Shown: in pieces, positions 1 through 3,923 of the stretch
Position numbering within the stretch: position 1 is the stretch's first letter
How the letters are laid out: each line of letters opens with the position of its first letter
Assembly: GCA_002694945.1 (NCBI GenBank)
Contig: NZNP01000144.1
Span: forward strand, 4,047 to 10,817
Direction of reading: 5' to 3'
DNA from: Gammaproteobacteria bacterium
Lineage (GTDB): Bacteria; Pseudomonadota; Gammaproteobacteria; Pseudomonadales; Azotimanducaceae
Length of the DNA: 6,771 nt
The notes under the pieces: model-generated
Told to the model about the DNA's origin: nothing
The model's input: the letters and a program-made list of their open reading frames with translations, nothing else
Database searches by the model: none
Position numbers and translations under genes: made by a program

Positions 1-1211
1 CGCGTAGGAAAATTCAAGTCCATGAACGCTGAACGCTGACTTTGATCGCCTGCTATTTGCTTTCCCATTATCGACCCTAAATAGCTCGAGAGTGATATGC
101 CAGAACCACAATATCCCATCGAGTAATGGATCCCATCCTTTTCTCCAATGTGCGGTAGGTTATCGAAGGTGAAGCCGACAAAGCCAACCCAAGAAAATTC
201 GATGGGCGTATTAGCCAGTTGCGGAAAGATCTCGCTCATAGCGTTGTGCAATCTGGGTGCACTGACCCGTGGGTCGGTTTCAGACAATGCTACGCGGCCG
301 CCAAAAATCATGCGTCCTTCATACATGCGATAGTAGAATACCAGTCGCCGAGTATCAGTCATGGTTCGACCACGAGGGGAAATTTCATGCGCTACTGATT
401 CAGTTACTGGTTCAGTGGCGATCATATAACTACCGATAGGAATTATTCGGCGTCTTTGCCAGAGATTTAGAGGACCCGTATAGCCATTCGTTGCGATAGC
501 GACTTTACTTGCTCTAACAGTTCCTAGGGAAGTGTGGACATTAAATCCTAACGAAAGTGGCTCGATTCGCTCTACCTTGCAGTGACCAACCGTTTTCGTT
601 CCAGCAGATCGGACGCTGTTCAGTAGTCCAGAATGGTAAAGTGCTGGTTGTAGAGACGCATGTTGTGGATACAACACGCCACCATGATATCTATTTGAAC
701 CGATTTCTATGTGCTGGTCCCCTGCAGAAATCATCTGCCACTCCAACCCTAATTCGATGGGCAGATTACTTAGGCGACGCGCGGTAGTGTCATAGGCCGC
801 TGTATTGTGAGCTCCACTGAAGTGCCCTGAGCGACGCCAATCGCAATCAATTTCTTCCTCTTTAATAAATTGTTCCAGGAAATCCACCGCTAGGATTCCT
901 TCTCGACACATGGCTAGAGCCTGATCTGGACCGTACCGCTTCACTAATTCTTTGTAATCGCCCTTTAGGCTGGTCGATACTTGTCCACCGTTACGGCTAC
1001 TGCAGCCATTGCCTAGAGCTTCTGCGTCAACAACCAGTGTGCTAAAACCCGCACGCGTTGTTTGCAACGCGGCATGCAAGCCGGTATACCCCGAGCCGAC
1101 TACCATTACATCGATGTTATTTGGCAGCCTGGTTGTCTTGGATGTGGATGATTCTGCTAGTGGCGCTTTCTGCCACCAGAAAGGTTCGGCCCTAAAATGA
1201 TCGCTGAGCAT
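1..1211 (-). CDS. FAD-dependent oxidoreductase, DAO/PuuB-like (3' end outside window)
   Basis: Reading the minus strand from 1211 gives 403 codons without a stop, cut by the left edge. Visible marks are an N-terminal FWW motif (residues 11-13), a Rossmann GSGYTG (39-44) preceded by a hydrophobic strand and ending at the acidic D62/E64 region, SSRNGGQVS (71-79), ATNGYT (240-245), and a C-terminal GYCGSGISLSSYLG stretch (366-379) that fits the second flavin-contact segment. This order matches the D-amino-acid-oxidase fold, closest in my recollection to gamma-glutamylputrescine oxidase PuuB and related amine/sarcosine-type oxidases. Such enzymes oxidise a C-N bond with FAD and release an aldehyde or keto acid, ammonia or amine, and H2O2 or reduced acceptor. 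PuuB is about 426 residues, so perhaps 20-30 residues are missing. The ATG at 1211 is the first start after an in-frame TAA; no clear Shine-Dalgarno precedes it. Substrate unknown. The divergent transporter 50 bp away is a likely functional partner. Confidence 0.9.
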   Translation of the reverse strand, partial: MLSDHFRAEPFWWQKAPLAESSTSKTTRLPNNIDVMVVGSGYTGLHAALQTTRAGFSTLVVDAEALGNGCSSRNGGQVSTSLKGDYKELVKRYGPDQALAMCREGILAVDFLEQFIKEEEIDCDWRRSGHFSGAHNTAAYDTTARRLSNLPIELGLEWQMISAGDQHIEIGSNRYHGGVLYPQHASLQPALYHSGLLNSVRSAGTKTVGHCKVERIEPLSLGFNVHTSLGTVRASKVAIATNGYTGPLNLWQRRRIIPIGSYMIATEPVTESVAHEISPRGRTMTDTRRLVFYYRMYEGRMIFGGRVALSETDPRVSAPRLHNAMSEIFPQLANTPIEFSWVGFVGFTFDNLPHIGEKDGIHYSMGYCGSGISLSSYLGSIMGKQIAGDQSQRSAFMDLNFPT

Positions 1212-1217
1212 CAGGGT

Positions 1218-1229
1218 TTAGATATCTAA
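1218..1229. promoter_or_regulatory. 12-bp perfect palindrome in divergent promoter region
   Basis: TTAGATATCTAA reads the same on both strands and lies in the 50-bp gap between the divergent oxidoreductase and transporter genes, only 6 bp upstream of the oxidoreductase start codon. A direct repeat GCATGGCATG follows at 1233-1242. The placement suits an operator for a regulator controlling both genes. No clear -35/-10 pair can be assigned in so short a gap, so this is a candidate site only. Confidence 0.4.
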
Positions 1230-1261
1230 TTCGCATGGCATGAGCCTAACAAACAGGGATA

Positions 1262-2665
1262 ATGAGTGCCATGCGTGAATCTAACCCAAATACAGCCCCT
1301 CTTTTTTCTTCGCGTCGGATGTTGATTAATTTTGTTTTGTTGGTGCTCTGCTCGCAGTTTGCGTTTTCTGTTTTAGCGATGAAAGGGGCTTTGCTGCCTC
1401 AAATGCTCGAGTTATGGCAGATATCCAAGACACAATTTGGTGTACTGATGTCGATCTACGGCATCGTGCACAATTTTTTTTATGTGGCCCTTGCTTGGGC
1501 ACAAGACCGGTTTTCGTCCCGTATACTGATCCCAGTAAATATGGTGTTGGGGGGTATAACCACTTTTTTTTTAGGCACCACTACTGACTTTGCCGTTCTA
1601 TGTTTTTTGTTTGTTATGTTGTCGTTGTGGTGTGAAGGTGCTTTCTGGCCCGCAGTTCTTTCGGCTGTTCGTAAAACTACCAGTGATGGTAACCAGGGCA
1701 AAATCTTTGGTTTACTTGAAGGTGGTCGTGGTGGGATCGAATTGCTTCAAAACTTAATGACTGTTGGTCTATATACTGCGTTAGGTTATAGCCTCTATGG
1801 TCTGGAGCTAGCATTTAAAATAAATGCGATCGTAATGATTTTTCTTGGCGTTGTGGCTTGGTTCATGTTGCCGAGCGAAACGCTGCTTAAATCTGGTGAC
1901 GATGCAGGGAAAGCGAATCAGGAAGTTCTCAAAGGGATGAAAACTACCTTTAGAATTCCTGAAATTTGGATGGCAGGGTTCGTTGGCTTTGCAGTTTATC
2001 TTGCGTACACCTCGCTACCATTTTTTCTGACTTATTTGCAGGATCTGCATGCCTTGCCCGCACTCGCCATCGCTGCCTTCGGAATCATTTCGACATCGGG
2101 AGGTCGTATTGGGATGGCACTTCCTGCAGGTTTCCTCGCTAATCGTTTCTTTGGCGGGTCAACCGGTGGCATGCGTATTGGGCTTTTACTTGTAGCTGCA
2201 TGTGCTCTCATCACGGCATCTTTGCCAGCTGATGATAGTTTTACTTGGTATGCGATGATTATGATGAGCATGCTAGCTTTATTGTTTTTCTTCATGCGAG
2301 CGCTGTATTTTGCGCCTTTTGGAGAGATGGGATTGCCTCAACGATTTTCGGGCTCGGTAATCGCGATTGCAGCCTTTATGATTTATCTGCCGTCTTCTTT
2401 TGCGTACTTGTTGTGGGGGTTTTTGCTCGATTCGAACCCGGGCTTAAAGGGTTATCAATACATGTTCTGCATTCTTGGATTTGTTGCTCTGATGGGTATG
2501 AGTGTTGCCCATGTTCTGCAAAAGAGGATAAAAAAAGGTATTGCTGAAGAAATTGCTAAACGTATCAAGGAACTTGACGCAGATCTTAATCTTCTGGGTG
2601 AAGAAAAAACGCTCAGCCAATTAATTGATAGCTCACCGGAAGCGAAAGCTGGCCGAAAATTGTGA
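1262..2665 (+). CDS. Major facilitator superfamily (MFS) transporter, 12 TM
   Basis: This 467-residue protein is a complete MFS permease of the inner membrane. About twelve hydrophobic segments can be placed: near residues 21-40, 58-80, 88-105, 110-135, 146-172, 185-204, then a hydrophilic central loop (205-232), and 236-258, 265-292, 304-321, 328-350, 362-388 and 399-419. The loop after helix 2 carries AQDRFSSR (80-87), matching the conserved MFS motif A (GxxxDRxxxR). Helix 5 has the Gly-rich GLLEGGRGG (150-158). The C-terminal tail (420-467) is long, charged and predicted helical. Start: AGGGA at 1255-1259 is only 2 bases from the ATG at 1262 but 11 from an in-frame ATG at 1271 (residue 4), so the true start may be residue 4. 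Direction of transport and substrate cannot be told; the divergent amine-oxidase-like gene suggests a nitrogenous solute. It ends in TGA, 221 bp before the converging dioxygenase gene. Confidence 0.93.
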   Translation: MSAMRESNPNTAPLFSSRRMLINFVLLVLCSQFAFSVLAMKGALLPQMLELWQISKTQFGVLMSIYGIVHNFFYVALAWAQDRFSSRILIPVNMVLGGITTFFLGTTTDFAVLCFLFVMLSLWCEGAFWPAVLSAVRKTTSDGNQGKIFGLLEGGRGGIELLQNLMTVGLYTALGYSLYGLELAFKINAIVMIFLGVVAWFMLPSETLLKSGDDAGKANQEVLKGMKTTFRIPEIWMAGFVGFAVYLAYTSLPFFLTYLQDLHALPALAIAAFGIISTSGGRIGMALPAGFLANRFFGGSTGGMRIGLLLVAACALITASLPADDSFTWYAMIMMSMLALLFFFMRALYFAPFGEMGLPQRFSGSVIAIAAFMIYLPSSFAYLLWGFLLDSNPGLKGYQYMFCILGFVALMGMSVAHVLQKRIKKGIAEEIAKRIKELDADLNLLGEEKTLSQLIDSSPEAKAGRKL

Positions 2666-2886
2666 GTATTATATAAGTCTCGGCTTCAAGATTTCGACGA
2701 AGTTAATATACGGATTGTTGCTTTAAGTTTATAACCTGGCTTGGGCAAGAATGAATAATATGTCTTGTTGGACGTTCCCTAGTATGTAAGTTTCGCTAAC
2801 TTGATCATGTTTTTCCGAAACTACTACTGGAAATCGGTTATTGCGGTCGTTCGGAAATTCTCGTGAATGGATCTTCGTTTATCTAA
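2666..2886. other. Convergent intergenic region, no strong terminator
   Basis: This gap separates the 3' ends of the transporter (+) and the dioxygenase (-). The only longer dyad is TTTCCGAA (2812-2819) with TTCGGAAA (2850-2857), an 8-bp inverted repeat with a 30-base spacer and no proper T-run on either strand. It could be a weak bidirectional stem, but it does not meet the usual pattern of an intrinsic terminator. No convincing coding sequence is seen. Confidence 0.4.
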
Positions 2887-3732
2887 TCAAATTTGATCTG
2901 CATGCCTCAACCATAAACCTCCACCAAAATGGGGTTTTGGGTCGTAGCTTCTGTGACCCAAAAGACGTTGCACTCTGGGGGATTTCGAAGCAAGTTCTTC
3001 GTCGCTATAGTCGATGGGCGACGATTCCTCAGGAACAATCCAACCAAGAACAAAACTAAGATGCATCGCAAGGCGCCAACTATTCTTGGTGGAATTTGCA
3101 CCCCCTCCGTGCACCAGCTTTCCGCTGTAGATAAGAGCGTCGCCAGGGTTCAGCTCTGCGGGTATGCTCATATCGGGCGTGCCGTAGTCTTTGAAATCTT
3201 TCCAGCGATGGCTGCCGGGAATCACTCGTGTGGCCCCGAGTTCTTCTGTGACACTATCCAGACCGATCATAGCACTTAGGGTAATTTCAGGTCCGTTGGG
3301 CCAGTCTACCAAAGATAAAATTGGCCAGTTATTGCAGTCTCGATGCATCGGTTGGGCATCGGAACCTGGGCCGATCAGCATCGCTTGCCCAGTGTTGACC
3401 CAATACGAGCCACAATTTGGAAGAAGAATATTGTCCGCGAGAGCGGCGAGGATCGGATTTTCAAGCATGTCGAAGAATGCCTCAGAAATTTTGCCCAGAC
3501 TGGAGAAGCGGATTGTATTGTGACCGACAAATTTTTTCCCAAGCTCGCCAAGTCCCTGAGTCGCGGCCCCTGGTTTAAAGTTCTTTGCTGCTGCGAGTAT
3601 GTCATCTCGCATAGAAGAAATGAGGCCTGTTTCGAAAAGCCCCTCGATTATGACACCACCGTCCGCTTTGATGACTGTCAGCATCTCCTCAATCGATTCG
3701 TCTACAGCTATTCGTTTTAACTCCAAAGCCAT
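2887..3732 (-). CDS. Phytanoyl-CoA dioxygenase (PhyH) family Fe(II)/2-oxoglutarate oxygenase
   Basis: This is a complete 281-residue non-haem iron oxygenase of the PhyH family. Counting from this start, the metal-binding triad is visible: HRD at 130-132 (His130, Asp132) within MHRDCNNWP, and His208 in LVHGGGANST. Arg220 in WRLAMHLS sits where the family binds the 2-oxoglutarate carboxylate. VIPGSHRWKD (171-180) is another family hallmark. Such enzymes hydroxylate or otherwise oxidise small molecules with O2 and 2-oxoglutarate, giving succinate and CO2; the substrate is unknown. No signal peptide is seen, so it should be cytoplasmic. Start choice: the longest frame begins at 3783 (298 residues) but has no ribosome binding site, while the ATG at 3732 has GAGG five bases upstream and gives an N-terminus (MALELKRIAV) typical of the family. 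The extra 17 codons would also overlap an inverted repeat. It converges on the MFS gene and diverges from the giant FecR-domain gene. Confidence 0.92.
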   Translation of the reverse strand: MALELKRIAVDESIEEMLTVIKADGGVIIEGLFETGLISSMRDDILAAAKNFKPGAATQGLGELGKKFVGHNTIRFSSLGKISEAFFDMLENPILAALADNILLPNCGSYWVNTGQAMLIGPGSDAQPMHRDCNNWPILSLVDWPNGPEITLSAMIGLDSVTEELGATRVIPGSHRWKDFKDYGTPDMSIPAELNPGDALIYSGKLVHGGGANSTKNSWRLAMHLSFVLGWIVPEESSPIDYSDEELASKSPRVQRLLGHRSYDPKPHFGGGLWLRHADQI

Positions 3733-3737
3733 TTTAG

Positions 3738-3741
3738 CCTC
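3738..3741 (-). promoter_or_regulatory. Ribosome binding site of the PhyH gene
   Basis: On the minus strand GAGG lies five bases before the ATG at 3732. The upstream in-frame ATG at 3783 has no such purine-rich motif, only a C-rich and A-rich stretch. This site decides the start in favour of 3732. Confidence 0.6.
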
Positions 3742-3759
3742 ATGTTTTGTGTTATCTTT

Positions 3760-3777
3760 TATACTCACAGGAGTATA
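3760..3777. promoter_or_regulatory. Inverted repeat upstream of the PhyH gene
   Basis: TATACTC (3760-3766) and GAGTATA (3771-3777) form a perfect 7-bp inverted repeat with a 4-base spacer ACAG. It lies 28 bp upstream of the preferred start codon. It could be a regulator binding site or a small hairpin in the mRNA leader. If the longer frame from 3783 were real it would be coding, which makes the shorter start more attractive. Confidence 0.4.
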
Positions 3778-3783
3778 GTTCAT

Positions 3784-3923
3784 GTTTTCAGTAGGGGGTT
3801 AAATTGAGCCATTGAAGTAATTCTCAAGGCATGGATAGTATGCCCCTATGAATAAAATTTTAGTCATAACAAATTGTAACCTTTAGGGAATATTCCAATT
3901 TCTCAATTTAGCTCTAAGTTCCA
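3784..3923. promoter_or_regulatory. Divergent control region between PhyH and giant FecR-domain gene
   Basis: This AT-rich gap must hold promoters for both outward genes. A possible rightward sigma70-type pair is TTGAAG (3812-3817) and TAGTAT (3836-3841), 18 bases apart; each matches the consensus at four of six positions, so it is weak. A perfect 10-bp palindrome GGAATATTCC lies at 3887-3896, 27 bp before the rightward ATG. TAAATTGAG (3800-3808) and CTCAATTTA (3902-3910) form a 9-bp inverted repeat framing the region, and TTCTCAA occurs at 3821-3827 and 3900-3906. No strong Shine-Dalgarno precedes the ATG at 3924. These are candidate operators only. Confidence 0.35.

Noticed and set aside
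24..37. Tandem 7-mer GAACGCT twice
   Set aside because: Only two copies, inside a coding region and read as ordinary residues (SQRSAF region); no sign of a larger array.
148..1200. Three short plus-strand open frames across the left region
   Set aside because: They lie opposite a continuous 403-codon minus-strand frame with clear FAD-enzyme motifs.
2812..2857. TTTCCGAA/TTCGGAAA as a bidirectional terminator
   Set aside because: The stem is AT-rich, the loop is 30 bases and no run of T follows on either strand.
2886..2897. Perfect 12-bp palindrome ATCAAATTTGAT over the PhyH stop codon
   Set aside because: It has no loop and no T-run, so it is not a terminator, and its position at the gene's end argues against an operator; AT-rich chance is likely.
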